Origin: PFJX01 sp964393825 | GTDB taxonomy: Bacteria; Pseudomonadota; Gammaproteobacteria; Burkholderiales; Thiobacillaceae | DNA length: 64,000 bases | Assembly: GCA_964393825.1 (NCBI GenBank) | Contig: CAYMUY010000018.1 | Coordinates: 18,651 to 82,650, forward strand | Direction: 5' to 3' | Part shown: piece after piece, positions 24,040 to 32,411 of the stretch | Layout of the letters: each line of letters begins with the position of its first letter | Numbering within the stretch: position 1 is the stretch's first letter | Made by a program: the position numbers and the translations under genes | The notes under the pieces: model-generated | What the model was told of the DNA's origin: nothing | Seen by the model: only the letters and a program-made list of their open reading frames with translations | Database searches by the model: none

Positions 24040-26028
24040 ATGGCAACACGTAACGACCTCGCGAACGCCATCCGCGCTCTGGCGATGGATGCTGTGCAGA
24101 AGGCCAACTCCGGCCACCCGGGCGCCCCCATGGGCATGGCGGAAATTTCCGAAGTGGTCTGGAATCATCATCTGCGCCACAACCCGGCCAATCCCAAGTG
24201 GCCCGACCGCGACCGCTTCGTGCTGTCCAACGGTCACGGCTCCATGCTGATCTACGCCCTGCTGCACCTGACCGGCTACGACGTCAGCATTGACGACCTG
24301 AAGAGCTTCCGCCAGCTGCATTCCCGCACCCCGGGCCATCCCGAGTACGGCTATACCCCGGGCGTCGAGACCACCACCGGTCCCCTCGGCCAGGGCATCA
24401 CCAACGCGGTCGGCATGGCGCTGGCCGAGAAGTTGATGGCGCACGAGTTCAACAAGCCCGGCCTCGACATCGTCAACCACCACACCTACGTGTTCCTGGG
24501 TGACGGCTGCATGATGGAAGGCATCTCCCATGAAGCCTGCGCCCTGGCCGGCACCTGGCACCTGAACAAGCTGATCGCCTTCTGGGACGACAACGGCATC
24601 TCCATTGACGGCCACACCGACGGCTGGTTCACCGATGACACCCCGAAGCGTTTCGAAGCCTATGGCTGGAATGTCATCGCCAATGTCGACGGACATGACG
24701 CCGCCGCCGTCGATGCCGCCGTGCAGAAGGCCAAGCAGTCCGCCGACAAACCCACCCTGATCTGCTGCAAGACCATCATCGGCAAGGGCTCTCCGAACAA
24801 GGAAGGCACCCACGACGTGCACGGCGCCGCCCTCGGCAACGCCGAGATCGAGGCCACCCGCAAGCACCTCGGCTGGAATCATGAGCCCTTCGTCATTCCC
24901 CAGGACGTCTACGACGGCTGGGATGCCAAGACCAAGGGCGAGGGCCTGGAAAAGCTGTGGAACAACAAGTTCTCCGAGTACGCCGCGCAGTTCCCCGAGC
25001 TGGCTGCCGAATTCACCCGACGCATGAACGGCGAGCTGCCCGCCGACTGGGCCGGGCGTGTCCAGGCCGCGCTGGCCACCACCCTGGAGAAGGCCGAGAC
25101 CGTCGCCACCCGCAAGGCCAGCCAGCTGGCCATCGAGCGCCTGGTTTCCACCCTGCCCGAGCGTGTCGGCGGTTCCGCCGACCTGACCGGCTCCAACCTG
25201 ACCAACTGGCCGGGCTGCCACCCCCTGCACCGCAACCCGGGCGGCAACTACATCTCCTACGGGGTGCGCGAGTTCGGCATGAGCCACATCATGAACGGCA
25301 TGGCGCTGCACGGCGGCCTGTTCCCGTTCGGCGGCACTTTCCTGATGTTCTCGGAATACGCCCGTAACGCCCTGCGCATGTCCGCCCTGATGAAGCAGCG
25401 CGTGGTTTACGTCTTCACCCACGACTCCATCGGCCTCGGCGAAGACGGCCCCACCCACCAGCCGGTCGAGCAGACCGCCACCCTGCGCATGATCCCCAAC
25501 ATGACCGTCTGGCGTCCCTGCGACACCACCGAGACCCTGGTCGCCTGGGCGGCCAGCGTCGAGAAGACGGACGGCCCGAGCTGCCACATCCTGTCGCGTC
25601 AGAACCTGCCCTTCGTCAAGCGCAGCGACGCCCAGATCGCCGACATCCGCAAGGGTGGCTATGTGATCTCCGATTGCGAGGGTAAGCCCGCGGTGGTGCT
25701 GATCGCCACCGGTTCCGAAGTGGAACTGGCGATGAAGTCGCAGGAAGCCCTGAAGGCCGATGGCATTGCCGCCCGCGTGGTGTCCATGCCCTCCACCAAC
25801 GTGTTCGACAAACAGGACAAGGCCTACAAGGACAGCGTGCTGCTGCCCACCGTGCACAAGGTCGCCATCGAAGCCGGCGTTACCGACGGCTGGTGGAAGT
25901 ACGTCGGCCTGCGCGGCGCCGTGGTCGGCCTCGATCGTTTCGGCGAATCCGCCCCCGCTCCCCAGTTGTTCAAGGAGTTCGGTTTCACCGTCGAGAACGT
26001 GGTCGCCACCGTCAAAGGCATTCTGTAA
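24040..26028 (+). CDS. tkt: transketolase
   Basis: 662 residues, full length. The ThDP-binding region has GDGCMMEGISHEACALAG, with GHGSMLIYALLHL and HGAALG near it, and the pyrimidine-binding half has SIGLGEDGPTHQPVEQ. It exchanges two-carbon units in the pentose phosphate and Calvin cycles. It heads a run of central-carbon genes (gap, pgk, pyk, fba), the order found in many betaproteobacteria and often linked to CO2 fixation. No RuBisCO or phosphoribulokinase is in the window, so autotrophy is not shown. Confidence 0.97.
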   Translation: MATRNDLANAIRALAMDAVQKANSGHPGAPMGMAEISEVVWNHHLRHNPANPKWPDRDRFVLSNGHGSMLIYALLHLTGYDVSIDDLKSFRQLHSRTPGHPEYGYTPGVETTTGPLGQGITNAVGMALAEKLMAHEFNKPGLDIVNHHTYVFLGDGCMMEGISHEACALAGTWHLNKLIAFWDDNGISIDGHTDGWFTDDTPKRFEAYGWNVIANVDGHDAAAVDAAVQKAKQSADKPTLICCKTIIGKGSPNKEGTHDVHGAALGNAEIEATRKHLGWNHEPFVIPQDVYDGWDAKTKGEGLEKLWNNKFSEYAAQFPELAAEFTRRMNGELPADWAGRVQAALATTLEKAETVATRKASQLAIERLVSTLPERVGGSADLTGSNLTNWPGCHPLHRNPGGNYISYGVREFGMSHIMNGMALHGGLFPFGGTFLMFSEYARNALRMSALMKQRVVYVFTHDSIGLGEDGPTHQPVEQTATLRMIPNMTVWRPCDTTETLVAWAASVEKTDGPSCHILSRQNLPFVKRSDAQIADIRKGGYVISDCEGKPAVVLIATGSEVELAMKSQEALKADGIAARVVSMPSTNVFDKQDKAYKDSVLLPTVHKVAIEAGVTDGWWKYVGLRGAVVGLDRFGESAPAPQLFKEFGFTVENVVATVKGIL

Positions 26029-26103
26029 CCGTCTATTGGATATCCGGGTCGAGTCAGCCGTCAGGCCGCCCGACCTGTAGTTTTCTTATCAAGGAGATAA
26101 AGC

Positions 26104-27102
26104 ATGACTATCAAAGTTGGCATCAATGGTTTTGGCCGTATCGGCCGCATGGCTTTCCGCGCCATCGCCAAGGACTTCCCCGGCATCGAAGTGGTCGCCA
26201 TCAACGACCTGCTCGAGCCCGACTACCTGGCCTACATGCTGAAGTACGACTCCGTGCATGGCCGTTTCAACGGTGACATCTCCGTCTCCGGTGGCAACAT
26301 GGTCGTGAATGGCAAGACCATCCGCCTGACCGCCGAGCGCGACCCCGCCAACCTGAAATGGAATGAAGTAGCCGCCGACATCGTCATCGACTGCACCGGC
26401 TTCTTCCTGACCACCGAATCCTGCCAGGCCCACATCAAGGCCGGCGCCAAGAAGGTAGTGCAGTCCGCTCCCTCCAAGGACGCCACCCCGATGTTCGTGT
26501 ACGGCGTGAACCACACCAAATACGCCGGCGAAGCGATTGTTTCCGCCGCTTCCTGTACCACCAACTGCCTGGCTCCCGTGGCCAAGGTGCTGAACGACAA
26601 CTGGGGCATCAAGCGCGGCCTGATGACCACCGTGCACGCCGCCACGGCCACCCAGAAAACCGTTGACGGCCCGTCCATGAAAGATTGGCGCGGTGGACGC
26701 GGCATCCTGGAAAACATCATTCCCTCCTCCACCGGCGCCGCCAAGGCTGTCGGCGTGGTACTGCCGGAACTGAAGGGCAAGCTGACCGGCATGGCTTTCC
26801 GCGTTCCCACCTCCGACGTCTCCGTGGTCGACCTGACTGTGGAACTGAACAAGGAAGCCGCTTACGCCGACATCTGCGCCGCCATGAAGGCCGCCTCCGA
26901 AGGCGCCATGAAGGGCGTTCTGGGTTACACCGACGAGAAAGTGGTTTCCACCGACTTCGTCGGCAACAGCGCACCTTCCACCTTCGACGCCGAAGCCGGC
27001 ATCGCCCTCGACAGCACCTTCGTCAAGGTCGTGTCCTGGTACGACAACGAGTACGGCTACACCTGCAACATGCTGCGTCTGGTCGAGCACGTGTCGAAGT
27101 AA
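26104..27102 (+). CDS. gap: glyceraldehyde-3-phosphate dehydrogenase, type I
   Basis: 332 residues. NAD-binding GINGFGRIGRM, the active Cys in ASCTTNCLAP and the His of TTVHAATATQKTVDG are present. Asp32-like position reads INDL, which favours NAD. A strong AAGGAG precedes the ATG. It converts glyceraldehyde-3-P to 1,3-bisphosphoglycerate, passing to Pgk encoded next. A 75-base gap separates it from tkt. Confidence 0.97.
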   Translation: MTIKVGINGFGRIGRMAFRAIAKDFPGIEVVAINDLLEPDYLAYMLKYDSVHGRFNGDISVSGGNMVVNGKTIRLTAERDPANLKWNEVAADIVIDCTGFFLTTESCQAHIKAGAKKVVQSAPSKDATPMFVYGVNHTKYAGEAIVSAASCTTNCLAPVAKVLNDNWGIKRGLMTTVHAATATQKTVDGPSMKDWRGGRGILENIIPSSTGAAKAVGVVLPELKGKLTGMAFRVPTSDVSVVDLTVELNKEAAYADICAAMKAASEGAMKGVLGYTDEKVVSTDFVGNSAPSTFDAEAGIALDSTFVKVVSWYDNEYGYTCNMLRLVEHVSK

Positions 27103-27113
27103 TTCAGCCACAT

Positions 27114-27163
27114 GGGGCAAGGTGCAAGGGGCAAGGAAAACCTTGCCCCTTGCACCTTGCCCC
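27114..27163. repeat. perfect 23-bp hairpin between gap and pgk
   Basis: The arms 27114-27136 and 27141-27163 are perfect reverse complements around an AAAA loop. Each arm contains two copies of GGGGCAAGG. No T-run follows (CCAACCCC), so a Rho-independent terminator is unlikely; an mRNA-processing or stabilising hairpin, or a repeat insertion, are the better options. Confidence 0.85.
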
Positions 27164-27230
27164 CCAACCCCGTGAGCCGTAAGGCCTGAGTCCACTCAAC
27201 CCTTACCACTTACTTTCCAGGAGTACCGAA

Positions 27231-28415
27231 ATGGCCAAATTCCTCCGCATGACCGACCTCGACCTCGCCGGCAAGCGCGTCTTCATCCGCGCCGATCTGA
27301 ACGTGCCCGTCAAGGAAGGCAAGGTCACTTCCGACGCCCGTATCACCGCCTCGATGCCCACCATCGAACATGCGATGAAAGCCGGCGCCAAGGTCATGGT
27401 GACCTCCCACCTGGGCCGCCCGACCGAGGGTGAGTGGGCGCCCGAAGTCTCCCTGCAGCCGGTGGCCGATGTCATGGCCGCCAAGCTGGGCCGCCCGGTG
27501 CGCCTGATCAAGGACTGGGTCGATGGCGGTTTCGACGTCGCCGAGGGTGAAGTCGTGCTGCTGGAAAACTGCCGCGTCAACAAGGGCGAGAAGAAGAACG
27601 TCGAGGAAACCGCGCGCAAATATGCCGCCCTGTGCGATGTGTTTGTGCTGGACGCCTTCGGCACCGCCCACCGCGCCCAGGCATCCACCTACGGCATCGC
27701 CGAATTCGCGCCGACCGCCTGCGCCGGCATCCTGGTCAGCCAGGAACTGGAAGCCCTGGACAAGGCACTGGCCAATCCGGCCCGGCCGATGGTCGCCATC
27801 GTCGGCGGCTCCAAGGTCTCCACCAAGCTGACCGTGCTCGAAGCCCTCTCCGAGAAGTGCGAGCAACTGGTGGTCGGCGGCGGCATCGCCAACACCTTCC
27901 TGGCCGCCACCGGCAAGAACGTCGGCAAGTCGCTGTGCGAGACCGACCTGATCCCCACCGCGCAGGCCCTGATCAGCAAGATGACCGCCCGCGGCGCCAC
28001 CATCCCCATCGCCGTCGACGTGGTCTGCGGCAAGCAGTTCGACGCCAACGAGCCCGCCGTCTGCAAGGATGCCGGCGCCGTGGCCGACGACGACATGATC
28101 TTCGACATCGGCCCGAAGTCGGCACAGGAACTGGTGGACATCATCATGAAGGCCGGCACCGTGGTCTGGAACGGCCCGGTCGGCGTGTTCGAATTTGACC
28201 AGTTCGGCGCCGGCACCAAGGCCATCGCCATGGCCATCGCCAATACCAAGGCCTTCACCCTGGCCGGCGGCGGCGACACCATCGCCGCCATCCAGAAGTA
28301 CGACATCTATGACAAGGTGTCCTACATCTCCACCGCCGGTGGCGCTTTCCTGGAATATCTGGAGGGCAAGGTGCTGCCCGCCGTGGATATCCTGGAAAAG
28401 CGTGCCGCGGGCTGA
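27231..28415 (+). CDS. pgk: phosphoglycerate kinase
   Basis: 394 residues. RADLNVPVKEGKVTSDARI at the N-terminus, the HLGRPTEG loop, AFGTAHRAQAST, and GGSKVSTK with the C-terminal GGGDTIAAIQKY are standard. It makes ATP from 1,3-bisphosphoglycerate. The start has a CCAGGAG site. It follows gap after a 128-base gap that holds a large hairpin, which could uncouple expression of the two genes. Confidence 0.97.
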   Translation: MAKFLRMTDLDLAGKRVFIRADLNVPVKEGKVTSDARITASMPTIEHAMKAGAKVMVTSHLGRPTEGEWAPEVSLQPVADVMAAKLGRPVRLIKDWVDGGFDVAEGEVVLLENCRVNKGEKKNVEETARKYAALCDVFVLDAFGTAHRAQASTYGIAEFAPTACAGILVSQELEALDKALANPARPMVAIVGGSKVSTKLTVLEALSEKCEQLVVGGGIANTFLAATGKNVGKSLCETDLIPTAQALISKMTARGATIPIAVDVVCGKQFDANEPAVCKDAGAVADDDMIFDIGPKSAQELVDIIMKAGTVVWNGPVGVFEFDQFGAGTKAIAMAIANTKAFTLAGGGDTIAAIQKYDIYDKVSYISTAGGAFLEYLEGKVLPAVDILEKRAAG

Positions 28416-28418
28416 TCA

Positions 28419-28477
28419 GTAGGAGCGCCGCTCGCGGCGCGAAATGAGTCAGATCGGCCTGCGAGCAGGCCTCCTAC
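28419..28477. repeat. REPIN-like pair of inverted repeats between pgk and pyk
   Basis: GTAGGAG (28419) and CTCCTAC (28471-28477) bracket two hairpins: GCGCCG-CTCG-CGGCGC (28425-28440) and GGCCTG-CGAG-CAGGCC (28456-28471). GTAG followed by a palindrome, duplicated in inverted order, is the layout of REPINs mobilised by RAYT transposases. No RAYT gene is in the window. Confidence 0.7.
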
Positions 28478-28489
28478 ATCGAGAAATAC

Positions 28490-29923
28490 ATGCTACGTAG
28501 AACCAAAATCGTCGCCACCCTCGGCCCCGCCTGTTCCGATCCCAAAGTTCTGGACAAGATGCTGGAGGCCGGGGTGGACGTCGTCCGCCTCAACTTCTCC
28601 CACGGTACCGCCGAGGAACACCAGCAGCGTTGCGAACTGGTGCGCTCCCTGGCCAAGACGCGCGGCCGCGCTGTCGGCGTCCTGGTCGACCTGCAGGGTC
28701 CGAAGATCCGCATCGGCAAGTTCAAGGACGGCAAGATCACCCTCAGCCCGGGCGACCCCTTCATCTTCGACGCCACCTGCAAGCTGGGCGATCAGACCCG
28801 GGTCGGCCTCGATTACCCGCAACTGGTCAAGGACGTGGCGCGCGGCGCCACCCTGTTGCTGGATGACGGCCGCCTCGAGATGTGGGTGGAGGAGGTCAAG
28901 GGCGACGAGGTGTTCTGCAAGGTCGTGCAGGGCGGGGTGCTGTCCAACAACAAGGGCATCAACCGCAAGGGTGGCGGCCTGTCCGCCGCCGCGCTGACCG
29001 AGAAGGACATCGAGGACATCAAGACCGCCGCCGCGATCAAGGCGGATTACCTCGCCGTCTCATTCCCGCGCTGCGCCGCCGACATCCAGCAGGCGCGCGA
29101 GATCCTGCACGCCGCCGGCGGCCGCGCCTGGATCGTCGCCAAGATCGAGCGGGCAGAGGCGATCGAGGAACTCGACGACATCCTCAACGCCTCCGACGCC
29201 ATCATGGTGGCGCGCGGCGACCTGGGCGTCGAAGTCGGCGACGCCGCCGTGCCGGCCCTGCAGAAGCGGATGACCAAGGCGGCGCGGGAAAAGAACAAGC
29301 TGGTGATCACCGCCACGCAGATGATGGAGTCGATGATCGAGTCCCCGATTCCGACCCGCGCCGAGGTCTCCGACGTCGCCAACGCGGTTCTGGATGGCAC
29401 CGACGCCGTGATGCTCTCGGCCGAAACCGCCGCCGGCAAGTATCCGGTGGAAGCCATCGCCGCGATGAACCGGGTCTGCCTGGAAGCGGAGAAGGAACTG
29501 GAACAGACCTTCGGCACGCGGATGCTCGATCACGGCTTCCTGCGCACCGACGAGGCGATCGCCATGTCCGCCGCGTTCACCGCCCTGCACCTGAACATCA
29601 AGGCGATCGCCGCCATGACCCAGTCCGGCTCCACCGCCCTGTGGATGAGCCGGATCAGCACACACGTGCCAATCTACGCCTTGACGCCGGAAGTCGAGAC
29701 CCGTAGAAAGGTGACCCTCTTCCGTGGCGTCTACCCGGTCAACTTCCGTCCTTCCAGCAACGAGCGCGACCAGTTGCTCGCCGAGGCGGAAGACGAACTG
29801 CGGCGACGCGGCGCGGTACGCAACGGCGACCTGATTCTGCTCACCATCGGTGAACCGATCGGCAAACCCGGCGGCACCAATACCCTGAAAATCGTTCGCG
29901 TCGGCGAACGCAAGAAAGCCTGA
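28490..29923 (+). CDS. pyk: pyruvate kinase
   Basis: 477 residues. RRTKIVATLGPAC, FSHGTAEEH, DLQGPKIRIG, the metal site MVARGDLGVEVG and ATQMMESM are intact. It converts PEP and ADP to pyruvate and ATP. In this cluster it stands between pgk and fba, as in other betaproteobacteria. The 5' region is only 12 bases after a REPIN-like repeat, which therefore contains or lies close to its ribosome binding site. Confidence 0.96.
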   Translation: MLRRTKIVATLGPACSDPKVLDKMLEAGVDVVRLNFSHGTAEEHQQRCELVRSLAKTRGRAVGVLVDLQGPKIRIGKFKDGKITLSPGDPFIFDATCKLGDQTRVGLDYPQLVKDVARGATLLLDDGRLEMWVEEVKGDEVFCKVVQGGVLSNNKGINRKGGGLSAAALTEKDIEDIKTAAAIKADYLAVSFPRCAADIQQAREILHAAGGRAWIVAKIERAEAIEELDDILNASDAIMVARGDLGVEVGDAAVPALQKRMTKAAREKNKLVITATQMMESMIESPIPTRAEVSDVANAVLDGTDAVMLSAETAAGKYPVEAIAAMNRVCLEAEKELEQTFGTRMLDHGFLRTDEAIAMSAAFTALHLNIKAIAAMTQSGSTALWMSRISTHVPIYALTPEVETRRKVTLFRGVYPVNFRPSSNERDQLLAEAEDELRRRGAVRNGDLILLTIGEPIGKPGGTNTLKIVRVGERKKA

Positions 29924-29945
29924 TCAACCGAATAGGAGAAACACG

Positions 29946-31013
29946 ATGGCTCTGATTTCCCTGCGTCAACTGCTCGACCATGCCGCCGAAAATGGCTATG
30001 GCCTGCCCGCCTTCAACGTCAATAACATGGAGCAAGTCCAGGCCATCATGCAGGCCGCGGACAAGACCAACAGCCCGGTCATCCTGCAAGGTTCCGCCGG
30101 TGCCCGTTCCTATGCTGGCGAGCCCTTCCTGCGCCACCTGATCCTGGCCGCGATCGAGTCCTACCCGCACATCCCGGTCTGCATGCACCAGGACCACGGC
30201 GCTTCCCCCAGCATCTGCTTCCGCTCCATCCAGTCCGGCTTCAGCTCCGTCATGATGGACGGTTCCCTGGGCACCGACGGCAAGACCCCGTCCACCTATG
30301 AGTACAACGTCGACACCACCCGCCACGTGGTCGAACTGGCGCATGCCTGTGGCGTCTCCGTGGAAGGCGAACTGGGCTGCCTGGGCTCCCTCGAGACCGG
30401 CAAGGCCGGCGAGGAAGATGGCCATGGCGCCGAGGGCGTGCTGGATCATTCCGCCCTGCTGACCGATCCCGACGAGGCGGCCGACTTCGTCAAGAAGACC
30501 CACGTCGACGCCCTGGCCATCGCCATCGGCACCTCGCACGGCGCCTACAAGTTCACCCAGAAGCCCACCGGCAAGGTCCTGCGCATCGACCGCGTCAAGG
30601 AAATCCACCAGCGCATTCCCAGCGTCCACCTGGTCATGCACGGCTCCTCCTCGGTGCCCGAGGACTGGCTCGCGATCATCAACAGCTACGGCGGCGACAT
30701 GGGCCAGACCTATGGCGTGCCGGTCGAGGAAATCGTCGAGGGCATCAAGAACGGCGTGCGCAAGGTGAACATCGACACCGACCTGCGCATGGCCTCCACC
30801 GGCGCCATCCGCAAGCACTTGGCGGAGAACAAGTCCAACTTCGACCCGCGCAAGTTCCTCAAGGAAGCCACCAAGGCGATGAGCGGCATCTGCGCCGCCC
30901 GCTACGAAGCCTTCGGCGCCGCCGGCCAGGCCAGCAAGATCACCAAGGCCTACAGCCTGGAGGACATGCAGAAGCGCTATGACAAGGGCGAGCTGGATCC
31001 CAAGGTCAACTGA
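29946..31013 (+). CDS. fba: class II fructose-bisphosphate aldolase
   Basis: 355 residues. Zinc site residues appear in CMHQDHGAS and in the later LVMHGSSSVPEDW; the substrate loop reads GTSHGAYKF. The protein is the Calvin-cycle-type class II aldolase (CbbA-like), condensing DHAP with G3P, or with erythrose-4-P for sedoheptulose bisphosphate. It closes the tkt cluster and is followed by a strong terminator. An AGGAG precedes the ATG. Confidence 0.96.
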   Translation: MALISLRQLLDHAAENGYGLPAFNVNNMEQVQAIMQAADKTNSPVILQGSAGARSYAGEPFLRHLILAAIESYPHIPVCMHQDHGASPSICFRSIQSGFSSVMMDGSLGTDGKTPSTYEYNVDTTRHVVELAHACGVSVEGELGCLGSLETGKAGEEDGHGAEGVLDHSALLTDPDEAADFVKKTHVDALAIAIGTSHGAYKFTQKPTGKVLRIDRVKEIHQRIPSVHLVMHGSSSVPEDWLAIINSYGGDMGQTYGVPVEEIVEGIKNGVRKVNIDTDLRMASTGAIRKHLAENKSNFDPRKFLKEATKAMSGICAARYEAFGAAGQASKITKAYSLEDMQKRYDKGELDPKVN

Positions 31014-31045
31014 GCACCTGGTCTCCTTTGTTGAGCAGCAGCATG

Positions 31046-31071
31046 AAAGCGGCCCCCCGGGGCCGCTTTTT
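31046..31071 (+). terminator. Rho-independent terminator after fba
   Basis: Stem AGCGGCCCC (31048-31056) with GGGGCCGCT (31059-31067), followed by TTTTT. Confidence 0.85.
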
Positions 31072-31092
31072 ACTTGATGCCGGGCCTGAGCC

Positions 31093-31470
31093 ATGCAGTC
31101 GGACCTCCCGCTGAAACGCCATGCCCGGATCCTGCTGGCGCTGGACGGCCGCGTGCTGGACCGCGACATGCTTGCAAAGCTGCCGCGCTGCTGCGTGCAG
31201 CTGTCGCCACGCCTGGACATCCTGCTGGTCAATCCGCCGCGTGAACCCACGTCGTGTCTGGCCATGCTGCTGCTGCGTCTCGAACACAGCGGGGTCGATT
31301 ACCACCTGGCCAGTTCGCTGGGCGAGACGGGCGCGGAGGTGCTGCATTACCTCAGCCGCCACCGCGGCATCTCGGCGGTCCTCCTGGTGGATCCGGCTCA
31401 CCTGGATCCCGAGTCCCGACGCCTGATCGAGCTCAAGGGCCACCCGGTCATCTTCCTCAGCGAGTGCTGA
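31093..31470 (+). CDS. conserved hypothetical protein, 125 residues
   Basis: Not recognised with confidence. The sequence has alternating hydrophobic strands (RILLALDGRV, LDILLVNPP, SAVLLVDPAHLD) and helices consistent with a small alpha/beta Rossmann-like fold, with no signal peptide or membrane helix. It resembles universal-stress-like folds, but lacks the ATP-binding G-X2-G-X9-G motif. It lies between the fba terminator and purC, with no close partner. Confidence 0.6.
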   Translation: MQSDLPLKRHARILLALDGRVLDRDMLAKLPRCCVQLSPRLDILLVNPPREPTSCLAMLLLRLEHSGVDYHLASSLGETGAEVLHYLSRHRGISAVLLVDPAHLDPESRRLIELKGHPVIFLSEC

Positions 31471-31482
31471 GCGGGCCGCGGG

Positions 31483-31488
31483 TAGAAT
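31483..31488 (+). promoter_or_regulatory. candidate -10 element of purC
   Basis: TAGAAT in the context GGTAGAAT, 33 bases before the purC ATG. The same GGTAGAAT occurs before purM at 44855-44860. No clear -35 is seen. Confidence 0.4.
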
Positions 31489-31521
31489 GCCGTCCTCCGG
31501 CCCACATTCACGATCATTGCC

Positions 31522-32403
31522 ATGCCCGAAACGCTCCTCGAATCCACCCTCCATTCCCTGCCGTTGATCCACAAGGGCAAGGTCCGTGACATCTACGCGA
31601 TCGACGAGCGGCGGATGTTGATCGTTACCACCGACCGGCTGTCCGCCTTCGACGTGGTGATGCCGACACCCATCCCGGGCAAGGGCAGGGTGCTGACCGA
31701 GGTGGCGGATTTCTGGTTCAGGAAGCTGGAACACATCCTGCCCAACCAGCTGACCGGTGATGCACCAGAGGAGGTGGTGACGGCGGACGAGCGGGCGCAG
31801 GTGAGCGGTCGCGCCATCGTCGTCAAGCGCCTGAAGGCGCTGCCGGTGGAGGCCATCGTGCGCGGTTATCTGGTGGGCAGCGGCTGGGCGGATTACAAGA
31901 AGACCGGCCAGATCTGCGGTCATCCCCTGCCTGACCATATGCAACTGGCCGACCGCCTGCCCGAGCCATTGTTCACGCCCTCCACCAAGGCCGCCGTTGG
32001 TGCCCACGACGAGAATATCGACTACGCGCAATGCCAGCAGTTGCTGGGCAAGGAACTGGCTGCCCGCGTGCGTGACGCGGCCATCGCCCTGTACCGGGAA
32101 GCGGCCGAATACGCCCTGGGGCGCGGCATCATCATCGCCGACACCAAGTTCGAGTTCGGCCTCGACGAAAACGACACATTGACCCTGATCGACGAGGTCC
32201 TGACCCCAGATTCCTCCCGCTTCTGGCCGGTGGACCAGTATCGTGTCGGCGAAAACCCGCCCAGTTTCGACAAACAATATGTGCGTGACTGGCTGACCGC
32301 ATCGGGCTGGAACAAGCAGGCGCCCGGCCCTGAATTGCCCGCGGATGTGGTGGCGAGGACCGCCGAGAAATACGAGGAAGCGCGCCGGCGCTTGCTCGGC
32401 TGA
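31522..32403 (+). CDS. purC: PurC SAICAR synthase
   Basis: 293 residues, the longer bacterial form. KGKVRDIYAIDERRMLIVTTDRLSAFDVV binds ATP; KLKALPVEAIVRGYLVGSGWADY and EVLTPDSSRFWP are characteristic. It attaches aspartate to CAIR in purine synthesis. Other pur genes here are purMN and purKE at 45-49 kb, in separate units. The gene converges on phoR after nine bases. Confidence 0.96.
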   Translation: MPETLLESTLHSLPLIHKGKVRDIYAIDERRMLIVTTDRLSAFDVVMPTPIPGKGRVLTEVADFWFRKLEHILPNQLTGDAPEEVVTADERAQVSGRAIVVKRLKALPVEAIVRGYLVGSGWADYKKTGQICGHPLPDHMQLADRLPEPLFTPSTKAAVGAHDENIDYAQCQQLLGKELAARVRDAAIALYREAAEYALGRGIIIADTKFEFGLDENDTLTLIDEVLTPDSSRFWPVDQYRVGENPPSFDKQYVRDWLTASGWNKQAPGPELPADVVARTAEKYEEARRRLLG

Positions 32404-32411
32404 ACGCGCGG

